Positions 28,722-36,725 of a stretch of 64,000 nucleotides of DNA are shown in pieces. Source of the DNA: Microvirga terrestris (GTDB taxonomy: Bacteria > Pseudomonadota > Alphaproteobacteria > Rhizobiales > Beijerinckiaceae); the NCBI RefSeq assembly GCF_015694425.1, contig NZ_JADQDN010000004.1, forward strand, positions 248,001 through 312,000. Direction: 5' to 3'. The position numbers were made by a program, and so were the translations under genes. Under the pieces are notes generated by a model, which worked only from the letters and a program-made list of their open reading frames with translations, ran no database searches and was not told where the DNA came from. Positions within the stretch are counted from its first letter, which is position 1, and each line of letters opens with the position of its first letter.

Positions 28722-29423
28722 ATGAAGTTAGAAAAAATAACTGACAATCCGAATGCTCGCTCTAAGCGCCATTACGAGGACGCCTGTGCGGCGGCTCATG
28801 CCCTCGACCTCTTGGGCGAGCGCTGGGCGCTTCTGGTGATGCGCGAGCTCATGATGGGTCCGAAGCGCTTCAGCGACCTGCGGGAGAGCCTCCCGGGGAT
28901 CAGCGCCAATGTGCTCACCCAGCGGCTCGAAGGTCTGGAGGCGGCCGGCGTCCTGGTGCGGCGCAAGTTGCCGCCGCCTGCGGCCGTCCACGTCTATGAG
29001 CTCACAGAATGGGGCTACGAGAGCGAGCCGATCTTCCAGGCCCTCGGCCGCTGGGCGGCGCGTTCGCCCCAGCATGACCCGACCCTGCCGTTCAGCACCG
29101 CATCCTTCCTGCTGTCGCTGCGAACGATGCTCGATTGCGATCGAGCGAAGGGTCTGGAGGCGCGGGTCGGCTTCCACCTCGGCGAAGAAACGTTCCTCGC
29201 GCATCTGGCAGATGGAAAAATCGAGATCTCCCGAAGCACTCTTGAAGGCGCCAACCTGATTTTCACGGGCACGCCACCAGTGCTGGCAGGCGCGATCTAT
29301 GGCGGCCAGCCGCTGGAGGATTTGGAGCAGGCAGGGGCTTTGCAAATCGACGGCAACCGCACCCTCGCCCAGCGCTTCATCAGCCTGTTTCCCCTGCCAC
29401 CGAAGGCCGCAAAACCGGCCTAG
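28722..29423 (+). CDS. HxlR-family winged-helix regulator with C-terminal SCP2-like domain
   Basis: 233 residues. The HxlR winged helix is about 22-115 (ALDLLGERWALLVMRELMMGPKRFSDLRESLPGISANVLTQRL in the genome; key pieces LLGERWALLV and FSDLRE). The C-terminal half resembles an SCP2-sterol-binding-like domain that follows many such regulators. No CxxC-type redox Cys close to the start except C25 (EDACAAAH), which matches the conserved HxlR/YodB-type Cys position. Divergent from VOC-YciI-DoxX, which it likely controls. Its stop shares CTAG with the convergent hydrolase gene. Confidence 0.88.
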   Translation: MKLEKITDNPNARSKRHYEDACAAAHALDLLGERWALLVMRELMMGPKRFSDLRESLPGISANVLTQRLEGLEAAGVLVRRKLPPPAAVHVYELTEWGYESEPIFQALGRWAARSPQHDPTLPFSTASFLLSLRTMLDCDRAKGLEARVGFHLGEETFLAHLADGKIEISRSTLEGANLIFTGTPPVLAGAIYGGQPLEDLEQAGALQIDGNRTLAQRFISLFPLPPKAAKPA

Positions 29424-30160
29424 CGCAGGGTCTCGTCGAAGAAGGTCAGCAGCCGCCTCCAGTGCCGCTCGGCGCCACGCTCGTCATAAACCCTACTATC
29501 GGGAACGGCCCACCCGTGGCCCATGCCGACATAGTTCTCGATCACGTGGTCGATCTCGGCCAAGCGCAGGGCTTCGGCCAAGCGCGCGGACTGCTCGGGC
29601 GGGAAGCTCTCGTCAACCCCAGCGCTACCCACATAGACATGGCCTTTGATCGTCGCCACGTTCAGGTGCGGGCTGTCGGGCGCGTCATTGGCGAGACGCC
29701 CGCCATGGAAGCTTGCAGCCGCGGCGATGCGGTCCGGATAGGCCGCCGCTGCGTTGATGGCGCGGCTGCCGCCCATGCAATAGCCGACGGTGCCGATCCG
29801 GCCCGTAGCCCCCGCTTGAGTGAGTGCTTCAAGGAAGGCTGCGCTGTCGCGCCGGGTCATTTCCTGGGTCGTATCGCTGATCATGCTCCGCAGCTTGGTG
29901 CGGGTCGGCTCCTCGCTGAAGGCCGTCTTGGCATCGAGGGGTCCATAATCGCCGTAGCGGTAGAAGAGATCGGGCACAAGAACCACATAGCCCTCGCCTG
30001 CTAGGCGCTCGGCCATGATATCGAGCGCGGGACGGGGTCCGAAGGCATCCATGTAGAGGATCACGCCGGGGACTTTGGCGGCAGGCTGGTGGCTCGGGTG
30101 AAACACCCCGGCCCTGGCGATTCCGTCCTGGGTCTTGATCGTAATGTCTTGTTTAGCCAC
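29420..30160 (-). CDS. dienelactone hydrolase family protein
   Basis: 246-residue alpha/beta hydrolase. Nucleophile Cys lies in GYCMGG (dienelactone-type elbow), with the Asp region GSAGVDESFPPE and catalytic His in GMGHGWAVPD. Family members open dienelactone or related esters; the true substrate is not known. GTG start at 30160 with AAGGAG upstream. The stop codons of this gene and the HxlR gene overlap in a shared CTAG. Confidence 0.92.
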   Translation of the reverse strand: MAKQDITIKTQDGIARAGVFHPSHQPAAKVPGVILYMDAFGPRPALDIMAERLAGEGYVVLVPDLFYRYGDYGPLDAKTAFSEEPTRTKLRSMISDTTQEMTRRDSAAFLEALTQAGATGRIGTVGYCMGGSRAINAAAAYPDRIAAAASFHGGRLANDAPDSPHLNVATIKGHVYVGSAGVDESFPPEQSARLAEALRLAEIDHVIENYVGMGHGWAVPDSRVYDERGAERHWRRLLTFFDETLR

Positions 30161-30301
30161 GTCTGTCTCCTTGCGCCGTTTAATATCCTACGAGCATGCT
30201 TGGGGGATCAGCAGCTCATAGGATGAGCATTTTTCATCCTGTCATAAGAATCCTCTGATGAGGCTGTGAAGGCGCATTCAAATGTGGTGTCGCCCCGCCC
30301 T

Positions 30302-30481
30302 TCAAGGCCCGCCGGCGAGGGATCCCACCACAGCCATGGTGAGTTCGTCGAGATTGACCCGGCCTTCGATGGTGATCATCTCGGCTTCGCTCGCCCTGAC
30401 GCGCAGGCCTTGCTCGTTGGCCTCAGACTGACGCTTCAGCTCCGCAATGATGGCCTTGCGCACTTGATCCTCGATGTTCAT
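30302..30481 (-). CDS. 59-aa protein, unknown, probable general-stress gene
   Basis: MNIEDQVRKAIIAELKRQ start at ATG 30481 with GGAG 8 bases upstream; the longer frame to 30547 overlaps the promoter. Charged helical N-terminus followed by a small hydrophobic C-terminal part. No family recognised. A consensus EcfG-type promoter lies 37-62 bases upstream (30518-30543), so regulation by the general stress response is likely. Confidence 0.6.
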   Translation of the reverse strand: MNIEDQVRKAIIAELKRQSEANEQGLRVRASEAEMITIEGRVNLDELTMAVVGSLAGGP

Positions 30482-30517
30482 CGCTGTCTCCGTTCGAATG
30501 ACAATGTCTCGCTGTCG

Positions 30518-30543
30518 AACGTCGGCACGGATAACCCCGTTCC
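30518..30543 (-). promoter_or_regulatory. EcfG-type promoter for the 59-aa gene
   Basis: On the minus strand GGAAC (30543-30539), 17 bases, CGTT (30521-30518), an exact match to the alphaproteobacterial general-stress consensus GGAAC-N16/17-CGTT. Confidence 0.6.
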
Positions 30544-30561
30544 ACATCGGCCACCAAGTGC

Positions 30562-30834
30562 TCAGGCCGTCGGCTTGCTCGTCTTGGACGCCCTGAACGT
30601 CTCGACCGCCATGGTGCCGCGCTCGTTGTTGCAGGCGGAGCAGGCCAGGACGAGGTTGTCACGGGTGAGCGGGCCGCCGAGGGATCTCGGATGCACATGG
30701 TCGAGGGTTGCAAGATCGGGACCGCGCTTCACACCGTGCCCAGGACGGCGCGCCGGGATCCCACAATAGACGCAGCACCCTCCGTCGCGGGCATAGACAT
30801 CCTCAAAGAGCTTGATGCGCTGCGCGGCTTTCAT
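30562..30834 (-). CDS. HNH endonuclease-fold protein
   Basis: About 90 residues with the HNH/McrA core: two CxxC pairs (CCVYCG and ACSACN), the LDHVHPRSLGG metal-binding His, and the Asn-containing RDNLVLAC. HNH proteins nick or cut DNA; this stand-alone small form has no known partner here. I start at ATG 30834 (MKAAQRIKLFEDVYARDGG); the frame is open further but would overlap the BON gene promoter. Weak ribosome site. Role unknown. Confidence 0.78.
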   Translation of the reverse strand: MKAAQRIKLFEDVYARDGGCCVYCGIPARRPGHGVKRGPDLATLDHVHPRSLGGPLTRDNLVLACSACNNERGTMAVETFRASKTSKPTA

Positions 30835-30873
30835 AAGTCTGGGATGCTCTTCGTTATGTTGCAATCGTCGTGT

Positions 30874-30898
30874 GGAACCACGGGCAAGCCGGATGGTT
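30874..30898 (+). promoter_or_regulatory. EcfG-type promoter for the BON-domain gene
   Basis: GGAAC (30874-30878), 17 bases, GTT (30896-30898). Start of transcription would be about 30905, leaving a leader of about 20 bases before ATG 30926. Confidence 0.55.
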
Positions 30899-30925
30899 GC
30901 TCCTGCAATCACAGGAGCAACCGCC

Positions 30926-31474
30926 ATGGTAGACACCCGCCGCAGGAACCGAAAGCCCTTCGACGACGACAACGGCTACGGTGACGTGCCCCAGGGCGCC
31001 GTGGGTTTCCGCGGCGAGGGTCGGGAATATCCTGGCGGCTACGGCAGCGATGCCAACGAATTTTCCGGAGGCGTGATCGACGACGGGCGGGGCGGCCCGC
31101 GCGACGACGAAGGCTTCGATCCAGGCTACAGCCGGCCCCGCTCGGGCTACGGCGCCTTCGGAGACCGCGATCCGAATGATGCCAATGTGCGCTCCGGTCG
31201 GGATGATGGACGACCCAGCGCAGGCCAGCATCGTGGCCGTGGTCCCAAGGGCTATAGGCGGTCGGACGAACGCATTCATGAGGATGTATGCGAGCGCCTG
31301 ACGGAGGATCCTTTGATCGATGCCTCGAACATCGAAGTTCTTGTGAAGGACGGCGAGATCACCCTCAACGGGACCGTGACGAGCCGCGGCCTCAAGCGCC
31401 GCGCCGAGGATCTGGCGGAACTCGCCTCCGGCGTCTCTCACGTTCAGAACAATCTGCGCGTTCAGGGTGTCTGA
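30926..31474 (+). CDS. BON-domain protein with long disordered N-terminus
   Basis: 182 residues. Residues 1-115 are a Gly/Asp/Arg-rich, unstructured region (repeated DDGR, GFDPGYSRPR). A single BON domain occupies about 118-182 (IHEDVCERLTEDPLIDASNIEV, VTSRGLKRRAEDLAELASGVSHVQNNL). BON domains bind membranes or stabilise envelopes in OsmY-like proteins, but no signal peptide is visible here, so the site of action is open. AGGAG precedes ATG 30926. An EcfG-type promoter directly upstream marks it as a likely stress gene. Confidence 0.85.
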   Translation: MVDTRRRNRKPFDDDNGYGDVPQGAVGFRGEGREYPGGYGSDANEFSGGVIDDGRGGPRDDEGFDPGYSRPRSGYGAFGDRDPNDANVRSGRDDGRPSAGQHRGRGPKGYRRSDERIHEDVCERLTEDPLIDASNIEVLVKDGEITLNGTVTSRGLKRRAEDLAELASGVSHVQNNLRVQGV

Positions 31475-31516
31475 ACGCTGAGGCAGCCCTGATGAAGCAA
31501 GGCTGCCTTTCCTATG

Positions 31517-32182
31517 TCACGACGCAAGCGGCGAGCTGTCGTAGTTACGCAGCAGGTCCTCGACATCGCGATAAACCGCGATGCAGCCGGCATCCTTCAA
31601 GGACTGTTCGGTAAAGCCGCCGGACAGCACGCCGATGGATTTCATCTGCGCCTTGCGCGCAGCCTCCGCATCATAGGGCGTATCGCCGATCACCACGGCC
31701 TCATGCGACGCGAGCGGTGCAAGCTTCGCCAGCGCGGCCTCGAAGATATCGGGGAAGGGCTTCGAGCGCTCTGCATCGTCCGACGATGTCGCCGAGTCGA
31801 TGAGGTCCGCGATGCCTGCGATCCCCTTGTAGGTCTCGACCTCGTCCGCGTTGCCGGAGGATGCCAGCACCGCATTCTGCCCTGCCGCGCGGATGCGCTC
31901 GAAGAGGTTGCGGACAGTAGGAAACGCACGCGCCCGCTGCAGGTACTCGCGCTTGAAAAGATCCGAGCGAAAATCCTTGATGGCGTCGCCCCGCTTCTCG
32001 ATCACATCGGGCGGTAAGAGCCCGTGCAGGATCTGGTCGCCGCCCTTGCCGATCTGCGAACGCAGATCCTGGAACGCGATCTCGAATCCAAAATGTTCGA
32101 GCGCCTTCACCCAGGCTTCGGCGTGAAGGTCGACGGTATCGATGAGCGTGCCGTCGATGTCGAAGATAGCTGCTTTGATCAT
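31517..32182 (-). CDS. HAD-superfamily hydrolase (beta-phosphoglucomutase/phosphatase-like)
   Basis: 221 residues. Motif I is DIDGTLIDT at the N-terminus (nucleophile Asp), motif II is LASSG, the Lys and acidic motifs are SKPFPDIFEAAL and VVIGDTPYDAEAA. The helical cap lies about 18-85. Phosphatase or phosphomutase activity on a small metabolite is expected; the substrate is not predictable. Start at ATG 32182 (MIKAAIFDIDGTL), the family start; the longer frame is not supported. Ribosome site weak. Confidence 0.9.
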   Translation of the reverse strand: MIKAAIFDIDGTLIDTVDLHAEAWVKALEHFGFEIAFQDLRSQIGKGGDQILHGLLPPDVIEKRGDAIKDFRSDLFKREYLQRARAFPTVRNLFERIRAAGQNAVLASSGNADEVETYKGIAGIADLIDSATSSDDAERSKPFPDIFEAALAKLAPLASHEAVVIGDTPYDAEAARKAQMKSIGVLSGGFTEQSLKDAGCIAVYRDVEDLLRNYDSSPLAS

Positions 32183-32238
32183 GATGGATTTCAACGATGG
32201 GGAACGGCATTGCACACGGGGTGGCCTCGGCCGTCCTC

Positions 32239-32445
32239 TCACGGCACCTCGGGTTGAGGCATCGGATGAACGACAGGCCTGTCCGGCTCGGGCGGCTGCT
32301 CCGGAAGGGACGAGGGAACGCCGGGCGGAGCCGATGGTGCTGGCGTCTCCGGCGGGATCGGCATGACGGGCACAGGCTCCGTTGGAGGCGGCTTGGGATA
32401 GAACTCATCCGGCTGCGGACGGCTGCTGACGCGGTGCGGGGTCAA
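32239..32445 (-). CDS. 68-aa proline-rich protein, unknown
   Basis: Proline- and Glu-rich frame (PKPPPTEPVPVMPIPPE), TTG start at 32445 with GGGAG upstream. No hydrophobic segment, likely disordered. It may be real (such Pro-rich small proteins recur in this family) or a chance frame in GC-rich DNA. Upstream there is a poor EcfG-like match (AGAAC-N18-GTT), too weak to rely on. Confidence 0.4.
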   Translation of the reverse strand: MTPHRVSSRPQPDEFYPKPPPTEPVPVMPIPPETPAPSAPPGVPSSLPEQPPEPDRPVVHPMPQPEVP

Positions 32446-32622
32446 GAGGCTCTCCCTGGATCTGCCCCTGACAACCTTTCAGCTCGGACAAAGGTTCTCC
32501 TGCAGCCCCACTCGATTTCCGCATGACCGGTCAGACTCGCGAAACCATAGGCAAACCCTTGGCTTGACCTTACGTCCATTTGAGGTCACGACGACAGGCT
32601 GGAACAACGAGCCGGAAGAATC

Positions 32623-33441
32623 ATGCGCACAGCCCGATCCCTTGCCCTCCTCGCCTTCCTCGCCACCGGGTCGTCGCTGGCTCAGGCAGCCGACCCCGTG
32701 TTCTCGCCCGAACCCATCCAAAGTTCCCCGGGCTGGATCGTCACCGTGAAGGGCAACCTGCGGGTGGGGCCGTCTTATCCCGGTTCGGACGATTTCAGCT
32801 TCATCGGCTATCCGTCCCTGAGCTTCCGCCGTGCGGGAACGGTCGAGCGCTTCAGCGCTCCCGACGATGGCCTGAGCTTTTCGTTGCTGGATGACTCGGC
32901 CTTCCGCGTTGGCGTGGTGGGTCGCTTCGTGGGCGGACGCTATTACGAGGGCAACCGGGAACTCGTCGGCCTCGACAAGATCGATTGGGCGGTGGAGCCC
33001 GGCGTGTTTGTGGAATACTGGCCCCTGGACTTCCTGCGCGCCCGCGCCGAGATCCGCCGCGGCTTCGGCGGGCATGAGGGCTTCGTGGCCGATTTCGGTC
33101 TCGATGCGGTGCAGCGGTTCGGCGCCGTCACCTTGTCGCTGGGCCCGAGGCTGTCCCTCGGCGACAGCGAATTTACCCGCACCTATTTCGGTGTGACGCC
33201 CGAGGAGGCGGCGCTCAACGGCCAGGTGACGGCTTATCGTCCCTCCGGCGGCATCACCTCGGTGGGTGCAACCGGCGCCGTCAGCTACGACTGGTCGCAG
33301 CAATGGTCGACCACGGCTTTCGTCACCTACAAGCATCTGGTGAGCGATGCCGCCGACAGCCCGATCGTCGAGCGTTTCGGCTCCGAGCATCAGTTCGGTC
33401 TGGGGCTCACCGTATCCTATTCTTTCGGCTACACGCCCTGA
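32623..33441 (+). CDS. MipA/OmpV-family outer-membrane protein
   Basis: 272 residues. Signal peptide at 1-22 (MRTARSLALLAFLATGSSLAQA, cleavage before ADPVF). The mature part begins with the family segment GWIVTVKGNLRVGPSYPGSDDF and has the alternating aromatic beta-barrel pattern, ending in Phe-Gly-Tyr-Thr-Pro. MipA/OmpV proteins are barrels linked to murein-hydrolase scaffolding or osmotic response; the function here is unproven. Shares a bidirectional terminator with the convergent QueD-like gene. Confidence 0.9.
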   Translation: MRTARSLALLAFLATGSSLAQAADPVFSPEPIQSSPGWIVTVKGNLRVGPSYPGSDDFSFIGYPSLSFRRAGTVERFSAPDDGLSFSLLDDSAFRVGVVGRFVGGRYYEGNRELVGLDKIDWAVEPGVFVEYWPLDFLRARAEIRRGFGGHEGFVADFGLDAVQRFGAVTLSLGPRLSLGDSEFTRTYFGVTPEEAALNGQVTAYRPSGGITSVGATGAVSYDWSQQWSTTAFVTYKHLVSDAADSPIVERFGSEHQFGLGLTVSYSFGYTP

Positions 33442-33463
33442 CACGAGCCATCGAGGCCCAAAC

Positions 33464-33493
33464 AAAAGAGCCGCCTCACAGGGCGGCTCTTTT
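33464..33493. terminator. bidirectional terminator between mipA-like and queD-like genes
   Basis: AAAAGAGCCGCC (33464-33475) pairs with GGCGGCTCTTTT (33482-33493), giving T runs on both strands. It serves the two convergent genes. Confidence 0.9.
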
Positions 33494-33515
33494 GTTTTCA
33501 GGAACGTGACCCTTC

Positions 33516-33905
33516 TCAGGCTGCGAGGCTCCTGCCCGCTGCACCATCGTCTCCGCGATAGATGCAGCCTTCCTGCGAGCCGGACATGCCACGCTTGAGT
33601 TCCACTTCCTCAAGACCGGGGAAGCGATCCTTCACCAGCTTCCAGACATACTTGGTGACGTTCTCCAGCGAGGCGACGCCAATGGCGGGGTTGAGATCGA
33701 GATTGCCGTGATCGAGGCCCGACCCATGCTTGCCCTTGATCTCCTCGATGTAGTTCTCGACGTCATAGAGATTGACTGGCCAGCCATAGACCTCGTCCAC
33801 GGGCCCGCCGAAGGTCAGCTTGACGATGAAGGTGTGCCCATGCAGCCCGGAATAGGGAGCTACCGAGTGAGCGGCATCGAACGTGAACTCGCAATAGGTC
33901 TTCAT
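33516..33905 (-). CDS. PTPS/QueD-like protein lacking the usual catalytic cysteine
   Basis: 129 residues of the 6-pyruvoyl-tetrahydropterin synthase / 6-carboxytetrahydropterin synthase superfamily. Zinc ligands are H13 (FDAAH), H22 and H24 (LHGH). The conserved LDHGNL and SLENVTKYVW segments follow. The loop between AAH and HGH is short and contains no Cys; canonical QueD has a Cys four residues before HGH, here Tyr. C5 is present just before the first strand. Start at ATG 33905 (MKTYCEFTF) with a GGAGC site. No other queuosine gene is nearby; catB and the dcpA-like gene follow upstream on the same strand. Confidence 0.85.
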   Translation of the reverse strand: MKTYCEFTFDAAHSVAPYSGLHGHTFIVKLTFGGPVDEVYGWPVNLYDVENYIEEIKGKHGSGLDHGNLDLNPAIGVASLENVTKYVWKLVKDRFPGLEEVELKRGMSGSQEGCIYRGDDGAAGRSLAA

Positions 33906-34067
33906 GGCCCCTGCTCCCACAACAATCGCCAAAATCGTCCTGCCGGTTGACGCTTCGACAGGTGATCCTGCGTAACATAGGTGGTCAGGATCGGCAAAGA
34001 GCGTAGAGGTATTTTCTCTTAAACCCATACGCTCATGCGGCATTTGGCTATGTAGCGCAGTAGGGGC

Positions 34068-34694
34068 CTATCCCTCACGCCAGAAGCGATGGAGTCCTGC
34101 AATGTCCGACCCGCACATGAACGCCATCGCATCCCTGATGCGCTCGAGCGGCCAGTCCCACCAGGCCATCTCCAGCAGCATGGCGATCTCCTCGTCGGAG
34201 AACCGCTTGCGGACCGCTCGCGCAGGATTGCCGGCCACGATGGTGTAGGGCTCCACGTCGCGGGTCACGACGGCCCGGCTCCCAATCACGGCCCCATGAC
34301 CGATCCGGACACCCGGCATGATCATGGCCTCCGCGCCGATCCAGACATCGCTGCCCACCACCGTATCGCCCGCAGGCAGGAATGGATCCTGCGGCTCGCC
34401 GAAGGTGCCGTCCTTGTTCATGTAGAAGAACGGAAAGGTCGAGATCCAATCCCGGCGATGGCCCTGGTTGCCATGCATCATGAACGTCGCGCCGGTTGCG
34501 ATGGAGCAGAAGCTGCCGATGATGAGCTTGTCGGTCTCCGGCTCGTCGGGCAGCAGGTAGCGTGCGCAATCGTCGAAGGAATGTCCGTGATAATAACCGG
34601 AGTAGTAGCTGTAGCGCCCGACGACGATGTGCGGGTTAGTGACCTGCTCCGACAGGGGAATGCCCTTCAAGGCGCTCTCGAAGATGTTTTTCAT
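34068..34694 (-). CDS. catB: type B chloramphenicol/xenobiotic O-acetyltransferase (CatB family)
   Basis: 208 residues, left-handed beta-helix of the hexapeptide-repeat XAT family, acetylating small hydroxyl compounds with acetyl-CoA. Family segments match closely: [38 protein letters not shown] with catalytic H79 at exactly the XAT position, [16 protein letters not shown] and the WWDWP C-terminal motif. Whether it accepts chloramphenicol is untested; chromosomal copies often have other roles. No mobile element or integron is adjacent. Confidence 0.9.
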   Translation of the reverse strand: MKNIFESALKGIPLSEQVTNPHIVVGRYSYYSGYYHGHSFDDCARYLLPDEPETDKLIIGSFCSIATGATFMMHGNQGHRRDWISTFPFFYMNKDGTFGEPQDPFLPAGDTVVGSDVWIGAEAMIMPGVRIGHGAVIGSRAVVTRDVEPYTIVAGNPARAVRKRFSDEEIAMLLEMAWWDWPLERIRDAMAFMCGSDIAGLHRFWREG

Positions 34695-34762
34695 AAGGGT
34701 CTTCTTATGGAAGGAAATCTGTCAGCGCCAAGATGGTGTGTGGACTCGTTTGCGCGTGACCG

Positions 34763-36694
34763 TCAGGCCACACGGGCCGTCTGCCTGAGGGCTTCAAGCG
34801 TATGCACGAGTTCACGTGCCGGCCGTGGGCGACCGAAATAGTAGCCTTGCGCATCGGTGCATCCTGCCGCCTGGATCTGGCGCAGCTGCTCCTCCGTCTC
34901 AACGCCTTCGGCAACGGTCGGCATGCCGAGGCTGCTGCCCAGATTGGCCACGGACTGCACGATGGCAAGACAATCCGACCGCTGGGACATTTCCCGCACG
35001 AACGACTGGTCGATCTTGATCTTGTCGAACGGGAAGCTGCGCAGGTAGCTCAATGACGAATAGCCGGTGCCGAAATCGTCCATGGCGATGCGCACGCCGA
35101 GACGGCGCAGCTGGTGCAGCATCGAGACGGTCGCCTCGTTGTCCTGCAGAAGCACCGATTCGGTAATCTCCAGCTCCAGCCGGTTCGGAGCGAGCCCCGA
35201 TGCTACCAGAGCGCGGCTGACGCTCTGCACCAATCCACGATTGCGGAACTGAACGGGCGAGAGATTGACGGCCACATGGATGTTGCGCGGCCATTTTGCC
35301 GCTTCCTTGCAGGACTGATCGAGAATCCACTCGCCCAAGGTCACGATGAGGCCCGTATCCTCGATGACCGGGATGAATTCGGCGGGCGGGACGAGCCCGC
35401 GCTCCGGATGGTGCCAGCGCAGGAGAGCCTCGTAGCCGCTGATCTCGTTGAGGTTGATGTTGATCTGCGGCTGGTAGAACAGCTCAAACTCGCCATTGGC
35501 TGCGGCCTTGCGCAGATCGACCTCGAGCGCGCGCCGCGCCTGAAGCTGAACGTCCATGTGCGGCTCGAAGAAGCGGAACGTGCCTCGTCCGTCTGCCTTG
35601 GCGTGATAGAGCGCCATGTCGGCATGCTTCAGGATCTGGCTTGGGGTGACATAGCCCTGAGGCAGCGCGATCCCGATGCTTGTGCCGATGAAGATTTCCT
35701 GACCGTTCACGGTGAAAGGCGCCCGCAGGGCCTCGACGATTTTCGACGCCAGAGCCGCGCTTTCGCTGGCTTTACGAATTCCGGTCTGGAGAATCGCGAA
35801 TTCGTCGCCGCCGAACCGGGAAATCAGGTTGCGAACTTGGCCCTCGCTCGCGGGAATGCAGCTCCGGAGACGTTCGGCCACTGCCTTGAGCAATTCGTCG
35901 CCCGTCTCGTGGCCGAAGGAATCGTTGACGTCCTTGAAGTGGTCGAGATCCAGATAAGACACGGCGATCGTGCGGCCGTTCGGTTTGAGACCGGCCAGCG
36001 CATGCTCCAGCTGGTTGCGGAGCACGACGCGGTTGGGCAGGCCCGTGAGGGCATCCTGATGCGCCAGGACATGCAGCTCCTGATGTGCCCGCCCCAGCAG
36101 CCGGTTGTGCCTGTCGAGAAGAACGATGAGCGCAACGCCGATCAGAACGAGGCTGGCCGCGATGCCTGAGAAGAGCCAATGCAGGCGGATCAGCTCCTGC
36201 TGATCCTTCTGAACGGTCTCGGACCCATAGATGAGCACGGTCGATGCGATCTGGGCCAGAGCGCCGTCGAATGGTTTCAGGCCGTCGACCACCTTCTGGA
36301 GATTGCCCGGCTGGTCCAGGTTCTGGATGAGCGGATCCATGCCCTCGAGCGCCAGCTCGAGCCGCCGCAGCATGGCCTGATGATCAGGCTCCCGCTGGAG
36401 CAGAGAATGGAAGTCACCTTCGTTCAGCTGCTTCACCCGGCCGGCGAGGATATCGTAGCGAAGCGCCACCTCATCCTTGTCGACGCCGCTTCCAGGTCTC
36501 TCGAATTCGGAGAGACGGTGCTCCAGCCGGATGAATTCGGACGAGGCCTGACTGGCCTCCCAGGCTGGATTGTAGACAGCGATCTGCCGCAACGCACCCT
36601 GGCGCTGGACGACCAGCACCGAGATGTAGATGGCGGCGATCAGGAACCCACCGATCACGAGGGCGATCACCGTTTTGAATGTGCGCAGCGACAA
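34763..36694 (-). CDS. dcpA: dual-domain diguanylate cyclase/phosphodiesterase, DcpA-like
   Basis: 643 residues. Helix 1 at about 8-29, a periplasmic helical sensor region (about 31-170), helix 2 at about 173-193, GGDEF domain (about 205-370, GGDEF at 295-299) and EAL domain (about 385-635, EAL at 422-424). All EAL catalytic segments are intact (EALLRW, NLSPVQF, LEITES, DDFGTGYSSL, KIKIDQSF, VAEGVET), so both activities are possible. No RxxD inhibitory site five residues before GGDEF. TTG start 36694 with GGAGG upstream. The periplasmic molybdopterin-type protein gene is 31 bases upstream, as in the Agrobacterium pruR-dcpA pair. Confidence 0.88.
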   Translation of the reverse strand: MSLRTFKTVIALVIGGFLIAAIYISVLVVQRQGALRQIAVYNPAWEASQASSEFIRLEHRLSEFERPGSGVDKDEVALRYDILAGRVKQLNEGDFHSLLQREPDHQAMLRRLELALEGMDPLIQNLDQPGNLQKVVDGLKPFDGALAQIASTVLIYGSETVQKDQQELIRLHWLFSGIAASLVLIGVALIVLLDRHNRLLGRAHQELHVLAHQDALTGLPNRVVLRNQLEHALAGLKPNGRTIAVSYLDLDHFKDVNDSFGHETGDELLKAVAERLRSCIPASEGQVRNLISRFGGDEFAILQTGIRKASESAALASKIVEALRAPFTVNGQEIFIGTSIGIALPQGYVTPSQILKHADMALYHAKADGRGTFRFFEPHMDVQLQARRALEVDLRKAAANGEFELFYQPQININLNEISGYEALLRWHHPERGLVPPAEFIPVIEDTGLIVTLGEWILDQSCKEAAKWPRNIHVAVNLSPVQFRNRGLVQSVSRALVASGLAPNRLELEITESVLLQDNEATVSMLHQLRRLGVRIAMDDFGTGYSSLSYLRSFPFDKIKIDQSFVREMSQRSDCLAIVQSVANLGSSLGMPTVAEGVETEEQLRQIQAAGCTDAQGYYFGRPRPARELVHTLEALRQTARVA

Positions 36695-36725
36695 TGGGAG
36701 GCCTCCGCCCCTGCCTTAATCTCGG

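Noticed and set aside
33906..34043. 46-residue N-terminal extension of the QueD-like protein
   Set aside because: PTPS family begins at MKTYCEFTFDAAH; a good ribosome site precedes ATG 33905.
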